DNA of 64,000 nucleotides. It comes from JAAYED01 sp040772225 (lineage in GTDB: Bacteria; Chloroflexota; Anaerolineae; UBA1429). Shown here one piece after another: positions 26,247 through 34,600 of this stretch. Numbering within the stretch: the stretch's first letter is position 1; each line of letters begins with the position of its first letter. The stretch lies in NCBI GenBank assembly GCA_040772225.1, contig JAXGYO010000002.1, positions 434,001 through 498,000 of the forward strand. Direction: 5' to 3'. The notes beneath the pieces were generated by a model. That model made no database searches, was not told the origin of the DNA, and saw nothing but the letters and a program-made list of their open reading frames with translations. The translations under genes and the position numbers were made by a program.

Positions 26247-26295
26247 CATGCTCCTTATTGAAGCCACAACGCCAATGGGCCATCAAATCGATCCC

Positions 26296-26324
26296 AGTAT
26301 AGAACGAATGTTCTAACATGTCAA
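26296..26324 (-). promoter_or_regulatory. Promoter of the Rad52-family gene
   Basis: On the minus strand TTGACA (26324-26319), a 17-base spacer and TATACT (26301-26296). The spacer contains the SOS box. Confidence 0.85.
26300..26315 (-). promoter_or_regulatory. LexA/SOS box (GAAC-N4-GTTC) in the Rad52-family promoter
   Basis: TAGAAC-GAAT-GTTCTA is an inverted repeat with perfect 6-base arms and contains the GAAC-N4-GTTC core used by Gram-positive-type LexA, also reported for Chloroflexota. It overlaps the spacer and the edge of the -10 box, the typical position for LexA repression. Confidence 0.82.
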
Positions 26325-26372
26325 CAGGTTGGGAGCAAATTCACCACGGAATTGTCTATGCGCAAAACGTGC

Positions 26373-27140
26373 CTAGAGCGAGGCCCGCCAGCCGCCATCC
26401 ACATGAATTGTTCGACCGGTGACGTAGCCGGACGCGTCGGAAGCCAGATACACAGCGGCACCAATCAGGTCCTTTGGATCCCCCCAGCGCCCCAAAGGCA
26501 CATTGCCTCGAACCCAACGATCAAACTCGGGATCCTCTACCAGGGGCCGTGTCATATCGGTGATAAAGTAGCCAGGCGCTATGGCGTTCACCCTGATGCC
26601 ATGCGGTCCCCACTCCGTCGCCATGGCCCTTGTCAGGGCATCCAGCCCCCCCTTGGCTGCCACATAGTTACCGATTGAGGGTCTCGCAGCCTCTGCATTG
26701 ATCGACGTTATGTTAATGATGACCCCGTGATGACGCGCACTCATGGCTCGAGCGACCGCACGTCCGACCGTAAATGCAGAACTCAGATTCGTGCTGATGA
26801 CCGCATCCCACTGCTCGGCGGTCATGTCCATCAGCGGCGAGCGCCTGTGTATCCCTGCGTTGTTGATCAGGATATCGATGGGCCCCTGCTCCGACTCGAT
26901 GCGGGCCACCTGGGCCTCAACGCTGACCGGGTCCGTGACATCAAAGGCGTAGCCGACCGCATCATGACCGGACGCAGACAAGAGCTCCACGGCTGGCGCG
27001 ACTGTCTCGTCACGGGTTCCGTTGACGACGATACGCGCCCCATGCTCCGCCAGACCCGTGGCAAAGGCCAGGCCCAGCCCACGAGTAGAGCCTGTCACAA
27101 GAGCTCTCAATCCGGTGATATCGAACAGATTCGCTGCCAT
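26373..27140 (-). CDS. Short-chain dehydrogenase (gluconate 5-dehydrogenase-like)
   Basis: The 255-residue classical SDR has the NAD(P) motif TGSTRGLG near residue 17, NNAG, the catalytic serine in NITSINAE, and Y-x3-K in YVAAKGG. The pattern FDITGLRALVTGSTRGLGLAFATGLAEHGA and the C-terminal VTGRTIHVDGGW are typical of gluconate 5-dehydrogenase or 2-keto-deoxy-gluconate-type reductases. It is probably cotranscribed with the amidohydrolase gene 80 bases upstream, suggesting a small catabolic unit for a sugar acid or related compound. The start follows GGAGGTAGCTG. The exact substrate is not predictable. Confidence 0.88.
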   Translation of the reverse strand: MAANLFDITGLRALVTGSTRGLGLAFATGLAEHGARIVVNGTRDETVAPAVELLSASGHDAVGYAFDVTDPVSVEAQVARIESEQGPIDILINNAGIHRRSPLMDMTAEQWDAVISTNLSSAFTVGRAVARAMSARHHGVIINITSINAEAARPSIGNYVAAKGGLDALTRAMATEWGPHGIRVNAIAPGYFITDMTRPLVEDPEFDRWVRGNVPLGRWGDPKDLIGAAVYLASDASGYVTGRTIHVDGGWRASL

Positions 27141-27220
27141 CAGCTACCTCCATTTGACGCGTGGCAATGCCAGCACTGGACAGACGCAGAACCCCTGAAT
27201 CTGCCCCGGCAAGCCAGAGA

Positions 27221-28429
27221 CTAGCCGTATATCGCCCGGTTATTCTCAAACAGCAACTTGCGGGCGAGCACGCCGACATCATTGGCGCGCACGCGTCCGT
27301 CTTCAAAACGTTCTGTCAGCACCTTTGCCACGATGTGTCGCCAGGCCAACTGCGCCCCAAGGCTCTCTTCGGGCACCCAGCAGTCACTGCCCCAGGTAAT
27401 ACGGTTGATGGAGCAAGAGACGTCGATCAGATCGTGCAGCGCTCGAATCGCCGCCGTCGTGCAGATCGTGGCCGTCCAGGTGAGGGACGGCAGTACATTG
27501 GCATAGTTATGCGCGAGTCCGGCAGCCTCGGCTGTCCACGGATAGCCAGTGTGGAATAGCACAAAACGCGCCTGCGGATAGCGCTCGAGAATCGGGATCA
27601 GCTGCATCGGGTTGGACCCCTTCAGATCCGCCAGGCCAGTGTGAATCTGGAAAGGCACATCCAACTCAACAGCCAGCTCGCAGCAGCGATGGAAGATATA
27701 GTTACTGAACAGGCGTTTGGCCTCGGCCGAGACGAGCGAAGGGCTCCTGCCAAATACCGCTTCGGCGGCCTCCCTGTCGTCCTCAGCGAGATCAAGACCC
27801 CGGTTATAGGCCTCGGCGCACTTGAGCGCCGCCACCAACCCCGCAGCGTGGCGCTCGCGCACCGTGTCACGCATCATGGCCACATAGTCAGCCAGCGTTC
27901 CGCCCGCAAAGCCATAGTGATGCCAGGGGTAGATATCGTCGGGGGCAATCTGTTCCGGGTGAAAGCCATAGAGAAACTTGTCGATCCGAAAGGTGGGGAC
28001 AAAGGCTTCAGGATGGCCCATATTGTCGCCCGGATTCCAGTAGGCATCCTGGATCAGCCGCTCGTAACCCTTTTGCAGCAGGACCTTCCAATGCAAATCA
28101 GAGTCCTCGGCATAGTGGCGCGCGAGCAGATGCGAGAGGTCATCCCAGTTCTGCAGCGTAATGGCCTCCGTGACGCCATGCATCTGCTGAAAGCCGCGCT
28201 CGTACCAGAAAAAGTACGAATTGAACCGCACATTGTCCAGCAACGCGGCACGCGATGCTTCCGTGCCATCGGGCACGAATCCAGTCCAGGCTACATAAGA
28301 CCGCTCCAATGAGCGATCCAGCGTCATCCCCTCTGCAAAGAACGCATCGGGTAAATGATGTTCATGATCAGAATACACTGGCAAAGCGTCAATCTCGTCC
28401 GAAATGAATCCCAGGTTGGTCACTGGCAC
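27221..28429 (-). CDS. Amidohydrolase-superfamily protein (uronate isomerase-like fold)
   Basis: The 402-residue product has metal-binding features of the amidohydrolase superfamily: an N-terminal DHEHHL (H-x-H) after beta strand 1, FQIHTGL, LFHTGYPW, and WGSDCW near the C terminus supplying the final aspartate. The order and spacing resemble COG2159 amidohydrolases and uronate-isomerase-like proteins rather than classical hydantoinases. It probably acts on a small carboxylate or lactone together with the downstream SDR. The GTG start has CAGGAGG eight bases upstream. The reaction is not identifiable from sequence. Confidence 0.75.
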   Translation of the reverse strand: MPVTNLGFISDEIDALPVYSDHEHHLPDAFFAEGMTLDRSLERSYVAWTGFVPDGTEASRAALLDNVRFNSYFFWYERGFQQMHGVTEAITLQNWDDLSHLLARHYAEDSDLHWKVLLQKGYERLIQDAYWNPGDNMGHPEAFVPTFRIDKFLYGFHPEQIAPDDIYPWHHYGFAGGTLADYVAMMRDTVRERHAAGLVAALKCAEAYNRGLDLAEDDREAAEAVFGRSPSLVSAEAKRLFSNYIFHRCCELAVELDVPFQIHTGLADLKGSNPMQLIPILERYPQARFVLFHTGYPWTAEAAGLAHNYANVLPSLTWTATICTTAAIRALHDLIDVSCSINRITWGSDCWVPEESLGAQLAWRHIVAKVLTERFEDGRVRANDVGVLARKLLFENNRAIYG

Positions 28430-28475
28430 GCTGAACGTCCTCCTGCCCTGTCACCGATCAAAGCCTCTCCTGGCA

Positions 28476-28504
28476 ATCATAGCAACGGTGGGCACCTCCT
28501 GCAA
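28476..28504 (-). promoter_or_regulatory. Promoter of the amidohydrolase-SDR pair
   Basis: On the minus strand TTGCAG (28504-28499), a 17-base spacer and TATGAT (28481-28476), about 47 bases before the GTG start. Confidence 0.5.
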
Positions 28505-28589
28505 CCGCATTGCCTCCCCGGACGCAGGCGCTATTCGCCGCCGCGCCGCTTCGCCAGCAGCGAAATGTATCCACGGCTACAAGAAGAAA

Positions 28590-28619
28590 GGACCCGCTCC
28601 CCTATCGAAAAGCGGGTCC
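28590..28619 (-). terminator. Terminator of the LysM gene run
   Basis: GGACCCGCT (28590-28598) and AGCGGGTCC (28611-28619) pair perfectly. On the minus strand the hairpin is followed by TTTCTTCTT. It ends the run that starts with plsC. Confidence 0.8.
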
Positions 28620-28644
28620 CCAGCTACGTGTACACTGGCCACAC

Positions 28645-30855
28645 TCAGCGCCAGCGAAATGCGCGCTGCTTGCTGATAATGCTCAGCTCATGCGTCCCCG
28701 GCTGGCTTTCCGGCACGTGTACGACGACGACCTCCCAAAGAAACCGGTCATCGCGCCGGCTTTCGGGATAGAGGTCCGCATCCAGTCGCAGCGAGGTCGC
28801 GCGCGTTCGATAGACCACAGGCTCAGTTCCGCCATCCGGCGTCCAGAGACGTACCTGGTACCACTCGTCCGCTTTGAGAATACCCACAGACGTCCACTGC
28901 AGTACCGGCACGGTTTCATCGCCCGCTATCACAGCACCATTAATGGGCAGCAGCAACCGCGGCTGGCGATAGCTCATGGTTACAGGGCGTGTGCGGTACG
29001 GGAAAGGCGTCGGCGTAGCGACGGCCTGCAAGGTGGCTGTTGCCTCAGGTGCGGTCGGTGTTGCTTCTGGACCTGGCTCCGCCGTTACTCCGGGAATCAC
29101 CAGCTCCTGGCCAATGCTCAAGACCGCATTCAGGGAGAGTCCATTGACCTGCGCGATGTCTGCCGAGCTGACCTGGTACCGAACAGCGATGCCCCCCAGT
29201 GTGTCACCCTGCTGTACCACATGGATCTCCGGGGAAGGTGTGGCCGAGCCTCCAGGCTCGGGGGTCACGACCACGGCAGTCACCGGCGCGTTCGTGGGAA
29301 CGGCGGTTGCTGGCTCTGCCGTCGCGGGGGCCACGGAGCCCTCCGGTCCCGGAATGATCAGCTGCTGTCCCACCTGCAGGATCGCGCTTATCGAGATCCC
29401 GTTAGCACTCGCGATATCGTCCATACTGAGATCATATATCGCCGCGATGACGCCGATGTGTTGGCCCGATTGAACGGTGTGCACCCGTAACGTCGGTGCC
29501 GGCGTTGGTGATGGCAGCGGTGTCGCCGTCGCCACCGGGGTAGCAGTGGGCCCCCCTGTAACCGTGGGTCTCGCGGTGGACGCTGACGTCGGTTGCGACA
29601 GCAGGCCGGCTCCCACGGCACCACCAGCCCCCGGGGCCGAGTCCAAAGGAGCGATTCGCTCTGCGACCGTTCCACTATCAACCGGCAACGTGCGCGGTGA
29701 ACTAACACCAACTGTGGGCGTCGCAATGGGTGTGGTCGTAGGAAGGGCCGTCAGCGTTGCCGTCGCGGCAGGGGTTGCCGTTGCCGATGGCGTCGCGGTC
29801 GGCTCCATCGTCGGCGTCGCGGCTGACGCCACGATGGCACCGGGCACGATCAATTCCTGTCCGATCCTCAAGACAGAATTAGTCGATATGCCATTCTCGG
29901 CCGCAATGTCCTCAGAATCAACCTGGTAGCGCACAGCCAGAGCCCCCAGGGTGTCGCCGGCTGCCACCACGTGCAAGAGCGGCCCCGCGGAAGCCACCGC
30001 TGCTGCGGTGGGCGTTGCGGTTGGGGCCGCAGTCGCCGCGGCTGGAACTTGCTCAGTTGTGGCATCGGGCGTCGCCACTGGCGTGGGGATGACAATCACA
30101 TCGCCGATACTGAGCACAGACTGCTCGCTGAGACCATTGGCATCGATAAGCGCTGACAGCGAAACATCATACTGAACCGCAATCCTGCCCAGCACATCCC
30201 CTTGCTGCACAATGTGTACCGATGGCCCTTGCGTGGGGACCAGGGTCGCAGTGGCGACTTCCGTCGCCGTCCCCGTGGGTAGCAGCGATTCGCCCTGGTT
30301 CGCAGCAGGGGTTGTGGTTTCCGCCGTGTCCGTGGGCAGCGCTGCCAGTACAGATGAACCGGTAGGCATGGCCTCTTGCAGCATGGGTGTCAAATCAGCC
30401 GGGGCATGTTCGTCTGGAGACGAACCCTCACCCACGGGTTCGTCCGGAGTGACCACTGGTGACATCATCTCGAGCGATGACGCAACCACGTGACCTGCAG
30501 GCGTAACAGACGATTCTGCTCCCTGGGCGATCTCCATGCCGATGGAGCTAGCCCCCGGCGTTTCATCGCGACCCATGCCGAACGGCAGGATCCACCAGAC
30601 CAGCGCAGCCCCCAGGGCCAGGATCGCAAGGCTGGAGAACACCCTTACGATGATTGGCAGGGAGCTATGCAGAGGAGCAGCCCGTGACGCTCCACAGTAG
30701 GGGCAAACGCGCTGCGATGCCTTCAAGCTCGCGCCGCATACTGCGCAGATCTCTTCAGATCTGCGATCGGCCTCCTGATGACCACACACCGGGCAAAGCC
30801 CAAGGTTATGGGCGTATCTGGCACCACACTTTGTGCAGCGCTTGGCGCTCAACAT
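28645..30855 (-). CDS. Zinc-ribbon, single-span membrane protein with four LysM domains
   Basis: The product of about 736 residues has three parts. The N terminus carries two double-CxxC zinc ribbons (CTKCGARY ... CPVCG and CAVCGASL ... CPYCG), probably cytoplasmic. One transmembrane helix (VFSSLAILALGAALVWWILPF) follows. The rest is outside: four LysM domains (for example VHIVQQGDVLGRIAVQYDVSLSAL) separated by long Thr/Pro/Ala-rich linkers, then a C-terminal domain ending in FRWR. LysM domains bind N-acetylglucosamine polymers, so it probably holds on to peptidoglycan or sheath glycan. The ATG at 30855 was preferred to a TTG nine bases earlier. It is the last gene of the plsC-ybeY-rph-HD run. 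Confidence 0.85.
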   Translation of the reverse strand: MLSAKRCTKCGARYAHNLGLCPVCGHQEADRRSEEICAVCGASLKASQRVCPYCGASRAAPLHSSLPIIVRVFSSLAILALGAALVWWILPFGMGRDETPGASSIGMEIAQGAESSVTPAGHVVASSLEMMSPVVTPDEPVGEGSSPDEHAPADLTPMLQEAMPTGSSVLAALPTDTAETTTPAANQGESLLPTGTATEVATATLVPTQGPSVHIVQQGDVLGRIAVQYDVSLSALIDANGLSEQSVLSIGDVIVIPTPVATPDATTEQVPAAATAAPTATPTAAAVASAGPLLHVVAAGDTLGALAVRYQVDSEDIAAENGISTNSVLRIGQELIVPGAIVASAATPTMEPTATPSATATPAATATLTALPTTTPIATPTVGVSSPRTLPVDSGTVAERIAPLDSAPGAGGAVGAGLLSQPTSASTARPTVTGGPTATPVATATPLPSPTPAPTLRVHTVQSGQHIGVIAAIYDLSMDDIASANGISISAILQVGQQLIIPGPEGSVAPATAEPATAVPTNAPVTAVVVTPEPGGSATPSPEIHVVQQGDTLGGIAVRYQVSSADIAQVNGLSLNAVLSIGQELVIPGVTAEPGPEATPTAPEATATLQAVATPTPFPYRTRPVTMSYRQPRLLLPINGAVIAGDETVPVLQWTSVGILKADEWYQVRLWTPDGGTEPVVYRTRATSLRLDADLYPESRRDDRFLWEVVVVHVPESQPGTHELSIISKQRAFRWR

Positions 30856-30870
30856 GGCTCGCAACTCGAT

Positions 30871-31443
30871 CTACGCCAGCGTCCCGACAAGATCGAGATC
30901 ACTGGCGACTTGTCGCAAGGCTGCAATGACCTTGGTGATATGCTCGTTACGCTCAACACCGAGCTCTTGCATCCCGAGCTCGATATCGGCCCGATTCACG
31001 CCCCGAGCAAAGGCCTTGTCCTTCCACTTTTTCGTCACTGACTTGGCCTCGAGATCCAGAATGCTCTTGCTCGGACGCACCAACGCCGCAGCGGTCACAA
31101 GCCCGGTAAGCTCATCGACGGCAAACAGGGTCTTGGCCATCAAGGACGTGCGCGGCACATTCAGATAGGTCGCATGTCCCTTGACAGCTTCAATGATCTC
31201 CTCGGGCCAACCGAGCTGTTCCAGAATCGCCGCACCAGCCAGCGGGTGTTCATCGGCGGTTGGGTGTTCCTCATAGTCAAAGTCATGGATGAGGCCTGTC
31301 ACCGCCCACAGCTCTTCATCCTGACCATATTCCCTGGCATAGTAACGCATGGCGGCCTCCACGGCCAAAGCATGCTTGATCAAACTATCGGTAGTCACAT
31401 GCTCATTGAGCAACTTCCAGGCATCCTCACGCGTCGGTCTCAC
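30871..31443 (-). CDS. HD-domain phosphohydrolase-like protein
   Basis: The 190-residue product has an HD-type metal site: HALAVEAAMRYYA, the HD doublet in GLIHDFDYEEHP, a further histidine in GHATYL, and an aspartate in AVDELTG. Small HD proteins of this type are uncharacterised and may hydrolyse nucleotides or cyclic nucleotides. The GTG at 31443 has AAGGAGG six bases upstream, better than the TTG two codons earlier. It sits between rph and the LysM gene on the same strand. Confidence 0.85.
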   Translation of the reverse strand: MRPTREDAWKLLNEHVTTDSLIKHALAVEAAMRYYAREYGQDEELWAVTGLIHDFDYEEHPTADEHPLAGAAILEQLGWPEEIIEAVKGHATYLNVPRTSLMAKTLFAVDELTGLVTAAALVRPSKSILDLEAKSVTKKWKDKAFARGVNRADIELGMQELGVERNEHITKVIAALRQVASDLDLVGTLA

Positions 31444-31475
31444 GACCAACCTCCTTGTGTCCAGATATTCCGAAT

Positions 31476-32210
31476 CTATCCGCTAGCGCACGCCAGCGCC
31501 TCTCGCTGAGCCACAAACAACTCGGCGATCCCGGCCTCAGCAAGCTCCAGCATATCATTCAGTTGGGTGCGCGCAAAAGGAGCCCCCTCGCCGGTGCCCT
31601 GCACCTCGACCAGTGATCCTTCTGCGGTCATGACCACATTCAGATCGACATCGGCACGCGAATCCTCGCGGTAATCGAGGTCCAGCAGGGGCACCCCACC
31701 AACCAGACCGACACTGACCGCTGCGATCATGTGACGCAGAGGACTCTGAGACAGGGTACCGGCATCCACGAGTGCACTCAAGGCCTGCGCGACCGCCAGG
31801 TACCCTCCGGTGATCGATGCGGTTCGGGTGCCTCCATCGGCCCGCAACACATCGCAGTCTAACGTAAGCGTGCGCTCGCCCAGAGTCCTTCTATCCACAG
31901 CCATCCGAAGACTCCGGCCAATAAGCCGGCGTATCTCCTGGGTGCGCCCGGAACTCTGCCCCCGCTCCCGATCCGCCCGCGGCACGGTAGCATAGGGCAG
32001 CATCGTGTACTCTGCAGTCAACCATCCCTCGCCGCGACCGGCCAGCCAGGCTGGCACACCTTCGCTGATACTCGCAACGCAGATCACCTGCGTATTGCCA
32101 ACGGTGATCAGCGCCGAGCCCGCTGCCTGCGCAACATAGCCAGTCTGTATGGTCACAGGACGCAGTTCATCGTCGCGGCGCCCCGAGCGCACCAGCACAG
32201 GATCAGACAT
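31476..32210 (-). CDS. rph: Ribonuclease PH
   Basis: RNase PH trims the 3' ends of tRNA precursors by phosphorolysis. The sequence has the family hallmarks: RDDELRPVTIQTGY, GEGWLTAEYTMLP, RTQEIRRLIGRSLR and the DCDVLRADGGTRTASITGG catalytic segment. The length of 244 residues matches the usual 235-260. The start was set at the second of two adjacent ATG codons, which overlaps the ybeY stop; the longer open frame reads back into ybeY. It is part of an RNA-processing pair with ybeY. Confidence 0.95.
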   Translation of the reverse strand: MSDPVLVRSGRRDDELRPVTIQTGYVAQAAGSALITVGNTQVICVASISEGVPAWLAGRGEGWLTAEYTMLPYATVPRADRERGQSSGRTQEIRRLIGRSLRMAVDRRTLGERTLTLDCDVLRADGGTRTASITGGYLAVAQALSALVDAGTLSQSPLRHMIAAVSVGLVGGVPLLDLDYREDSRADVDLNVVMTAEGSLVEVQGTGEGAPFARTQLNDMLELAEAGIAELFVAQREALACASG

Positions 32211-32712
32211 CATTAGCACCATCGCCTGACAAATCAGGAGGAGAATAGCTCCGGAGGGTATACCCCAGCTCTGCCAGCAACTCATCTTGCAGTTGCCACA
32301 TAGCCTGCTGCTCCGCGTCGGTGCCGTGATCCATCCCGACCAGATGCAGACATCCGTGTATGGTCAGCAGAGCCAACTCCTCCGCACAAGCATGTCCCAT
32401 CAGCCGGGCCTGCCCCGCCGCGGTATCGCAGGAGATCACAATGTCACCCAGCTCGAACTGCCCTTCCTCAGGTAAGATGAAGCCTTCCCCTCCCTGGGTG
32501 GAAAACGACAGCACGTCGGTAACCGAATCAACGCCCCGGTACTGCTCATTCAGATGCCTGATGGTCGCGTCGTCGACCAGCGTGATGGCAACGCTCGAGC
32601 CGTCGGGCTGGTTCATGCGCTCCAGAGCAACACGCGCTGCATTCTGCAGAGCATCAGGATCACAATCCGGGCCCATAAAAGAACCTGCATCTATCGTGAT
32701 GAAATACGGCAT
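32203..32712 (-). CDS. ybeY: Endoribonuclease YbeY
   Basis: YbeY is a zinc-dependent RNase involved in 16S rRNA 3'-end maturation and ribosome quality control. The H-x3-H-x5-H zinc site is visible in HGCLHLVGMDHG, preceded by LNEQYRGVDSVTDVLSFS, the other conserved block. The ATG at 32712 gives a 169-residue protein of normal size and is preceded by GGGGGAT. The longer frame runs back into plsC. It overlaps rph by eight bases. Confidence 0.95.
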   Translation of the reverse strand: MPYFITIDAGSFMGPDCDPDALQNAARVALERMNQPDGSSVAITLVDDATIRHLNEQYRGVDSVTDVLSFSTQGGEGFILPEEGQFELGDIVISCDTAAGQARLMGHACAEELALLTIHGCLHLVGMDHGTDAEQQAMWQLQDELLAELGYTLRSYSPPDLSGDGANDV

Positions 32713-32716
32713 GCAG

Positions 32717-33436
32717 CTATCCCCCGGCAGGCACAGCGTCTTGCTGCGCCAGATTCGGGTCTTGCGCCCAGTCGAGCCCCGCATAGTAGCCACGATAGCT
32801 CTCAGGCAGCAGCTCCGCAATCCGAATCATCACCTGGTCGGCATACTGCTGGAGTTGCTGCGAACTCACCTTACCCGAAAAAGACATCTGAAACGGCGCT
32901 CCGATTGCCACGGTGCAGCTCGGCTTTTTCAGACGCCTCCAGTCACGCACCTTTTCTATGCCCCAGCAGGCGACCGGCACGATCACTGCATTAGTCCGAG
33001 TCGCCAAGTAAGCGACTCCAGGCTTGGCGCGCTGCAGTGCCCCGGTTCGGCTACGGGTGCCCTCTGGCGCGAGAGCGAGCGCCCCGCCAGCGTTCAGTAC
33101 CTCCAGGCACGCCTTGAGCGCGACTCGGTCCACCTCTCCGCGCCGGACATAGATGGTCCCGGCAGCCTTGAGGAACAGCCGTACAAACCAGTGGTCTGCC
33201 CACTTGTCTGCAGCCATGACGACCACCTGGCGCGGGATCGCCGCGCCGGCTGCTCCGGGATCAAAGAGGTGCAGATGGTTCATAGCAAAGATCGTGGCCC
33301 CCTCAGCGGGCACATTCTCCAGGCCAGTAACGCGGTAGCGATACACAATACGCATCAGCACTGAGATAATGAACCGCAAGGTCCGGTACGCGATCGGATG
33401 CGAACTGTGCGGGATGCGCTCTGCGCCTGACGCCAT
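32717..33436 (-). CDS. plsC: 1-acyl-sn-glycerol-3-phosphate acyltransferase
   Basis: PlsC acylates lysophosphatidic acid at sn-2 to make phosphatidic acid at the membrane. The acyltransferase blocks are present: NHLHLFD (H-x4-D), GEVDR, APEGTRSRTG and a later VPVACWG. The 239-residue length is typical. The ATG at 33436 is preceded by AAGGG at five bases. It is the first gene of the run plsC-ybeY-rph-HD-LysM. Confidence 0.92.
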   Translation of the reverse strand: MASGAERIPHSSHPIAYRTLRFIISVLMRIVYRYRVTGLENVPAEGATIFAMNHLHLFDPGAAGAAIPRQVVVMAADKWADHWFVRLFLKAAGTIYVRRGEVDRVALKACLEVLNAGGALALAPEGTRSRTGALQRAKPGVAYLATRTNAVIVPVACWGIEKVRDWRRLKKPSCTVAIGAPFQMSFSGKVSSQQLQQYADQVMIRIAELLPESYRGYYAGLDWAQDPNLAQQDAVPAGG

Positions 33437-33493
33437 ATGTACCCTTACCCCTCTAGAGCCGAATCGGTGACCACCGGCCACCCCTTCTTGACC

Positions 33494-33521
33494 AGTTTAG
33501 CATGGAAAGCCCTGTTGACAA
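33494..33521 (-). promoter_or_regulatory. Possible promoter of the plsC run
   Basis: On the minus strand TTGTCA (33521-33516), a 16-base spacer and TAAACT (33499-33494), about 58 bases before plsC. Confidence 0.45.
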
Positions 33522-33542
33522 GTCGACAAAGCCAGTGCCTTG

Positions 33543-33572
33543 TTGACAGCTACGTCCGCAACAGACTATGCT
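33543..33572 (+). promoter_or_regulatory. Promoter of the RraA-like gene
   Basis: TTGACA (33543-33548), an 18-base spacer and TATGCT (33567-33572), about 34 bases before the start codon. Confidence 0.6.
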
Positions 33573-33605
33573 CACGGCAGGATCGCGATTATTCAGGAGG
33601 CAGTG

Positions 33606-34502
33606 ATGGTCGCATTTGGCAGCCGAGAGGAAATCATCGAGATCACGTCCGAATGGAAAGGGGATCGCTTCCCCGATGGCCGGCCCCGTGTCCCCGACGA
33701 GATCATCCACCGTCTGCGCGCGCTACAAATCGTAACAGAGGAAGCCTGGTCTGTGCTCTGGCACCATGGATATGAGCGCCAGTTTGAGGGCAACTGGATC
33801 AATCTGCACCCGGAAAAGATCATGGTGGGACGGGCCGTCACTGCGACCTTTGTCCCTCACCGGCCTGACCTGCATGACTATCTGATGGACTATGGCCACG
33901 AGCAGGAAGGCCGCATCGGCGCTATGAACTCCTGGGTCATTGAGACACTCCAGAAAGACGATGTTCCCGTCATAGATCTCTTTGGCAAGATCTACAAGGG
34001 CACATTTTCTGGCGCCAACCTGTCCACGGCGATCGCCACGCGTACAGGCGTGGGACAGGTGATCTATGGCGGCATCCGGGATGCACAGCAAATCCTGGAG
34101 ATCCCCGACTTTTGCACGTTCTGCAAGGGTATGGATCCCACTGGCATTCGTGACGTCACGCTGGTGGGGCTCAATACCCCCTGCCGCATCGGTGACGCGA
34201 TCTGCCTGCCGGGGGATATCGTCATCGGGACCTACACTGGCGTGCTTTTTGTTCCGCCGCACCTTGCAGAAGAGGTACTTGAGCATGCCGAGCGCACGCA
34301 CCTGCGCGAGGTCTTTTCCCACACACGCCTGCGCGAGGGGATCTACACATCTAGCCAGATGGACACGCAGTGGACACCCGAGATCATCGCGGATTTCAAC
34401 CAGTGGCGCGAAACACAGCAGATCGCGGGTGCCGACGCCATCGATTGGGACAAGCGCACCCATGCCGAAGAGGCAGGGGCCGGCGAGGAGACAACGCTCT
34501 AG
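33606..34502 (+). CDS. RraA-like protein (aldolase/RNase E-inhibitor fold)
   Basis: The 298-residue product belongs to the RraA/4-hydroxy-4-methyl-2-oxoglutarate aldolase family. The fold markers are GRAVTATFVPHRPDL, IDLFGKIYKGTFSGANLSTAIA, GQVIYGGIRD with the metal-binding aspartate, and CLPGDIVIGTYTGVLFVPP. The usual acidic residue in the last motif (GDxDG) is replaced (GTYTG), so activity may differ. N- and C-terminal extensions of about 60 residues each go beyond the normal 160-residue core. The ATG at 33606 has GGAGG upstream. In Chloroflexota such genes often serve in aromatic or sugar-acid catabolism; here it is monocistronic. Confidence 0.8.
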   Translation: MVAFGSREEIIEITSEWKGDRFPDGRPRVPDEIIHRLRALQIVTEEAWSVLWHHGYERQFEGNWINLHPEKIMVGRAVTATFVPHRPDLHDYLMDYGHEQEGRIGAMNSWVIETLQKDDVPVIDLFGKIYKGTFSGANLSTAIATRTGVGQVIYGGIRDAQQILEIPDFCTFCKGMDPTGIRDVTLVGLNTPCRIGDAICLPGDIVIGTYTGVLFVPPHLAEEVLEHAERTHLREVFSHTRLREGIYTSSQMDTQWTPEIIADFNQWRETQQIAGADAIDWDKRTHAEEAGAGEETTL

Positions 34503-34525
34503 GGCGATAGAGCAGAGTACAGAAC

Positions 34526-34549
34526 GGCGGGGGCCATCGTGTCCCCGCC
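34526..34549 (+). terminator. Weak hairpin downstream of the RraA-like gene
   Basis: GGCGGGG and CCCCGCC pair across a ten-base loop, with only a short mixed tail (TGCTTGCT). It separates the RraA-like gene from a convergent membrane-protein gene. Confidence 0.35.
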
Positions 34550-34600
34550 TGCTTGCTATGTCGGCATGCCGGTGTGCTCGGTACGCACTCAAGGCCAGGT

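Noticed and set aside
28990..30250. Direct-repeat-like DNA that might be a CRISPR or tandem repeat
   Set aside because: The similarity comes from four LysM coding units with variable spacing and Thr/Pro-rich linkers; there are no constant repeats with unique spacers.
32256..32265. GGGTATACCC palindrome as a second CsoR/CstR operator
   Set aside because: It lies inside the conserved C-terminal coding part of ybeY, with no promoter nearby.
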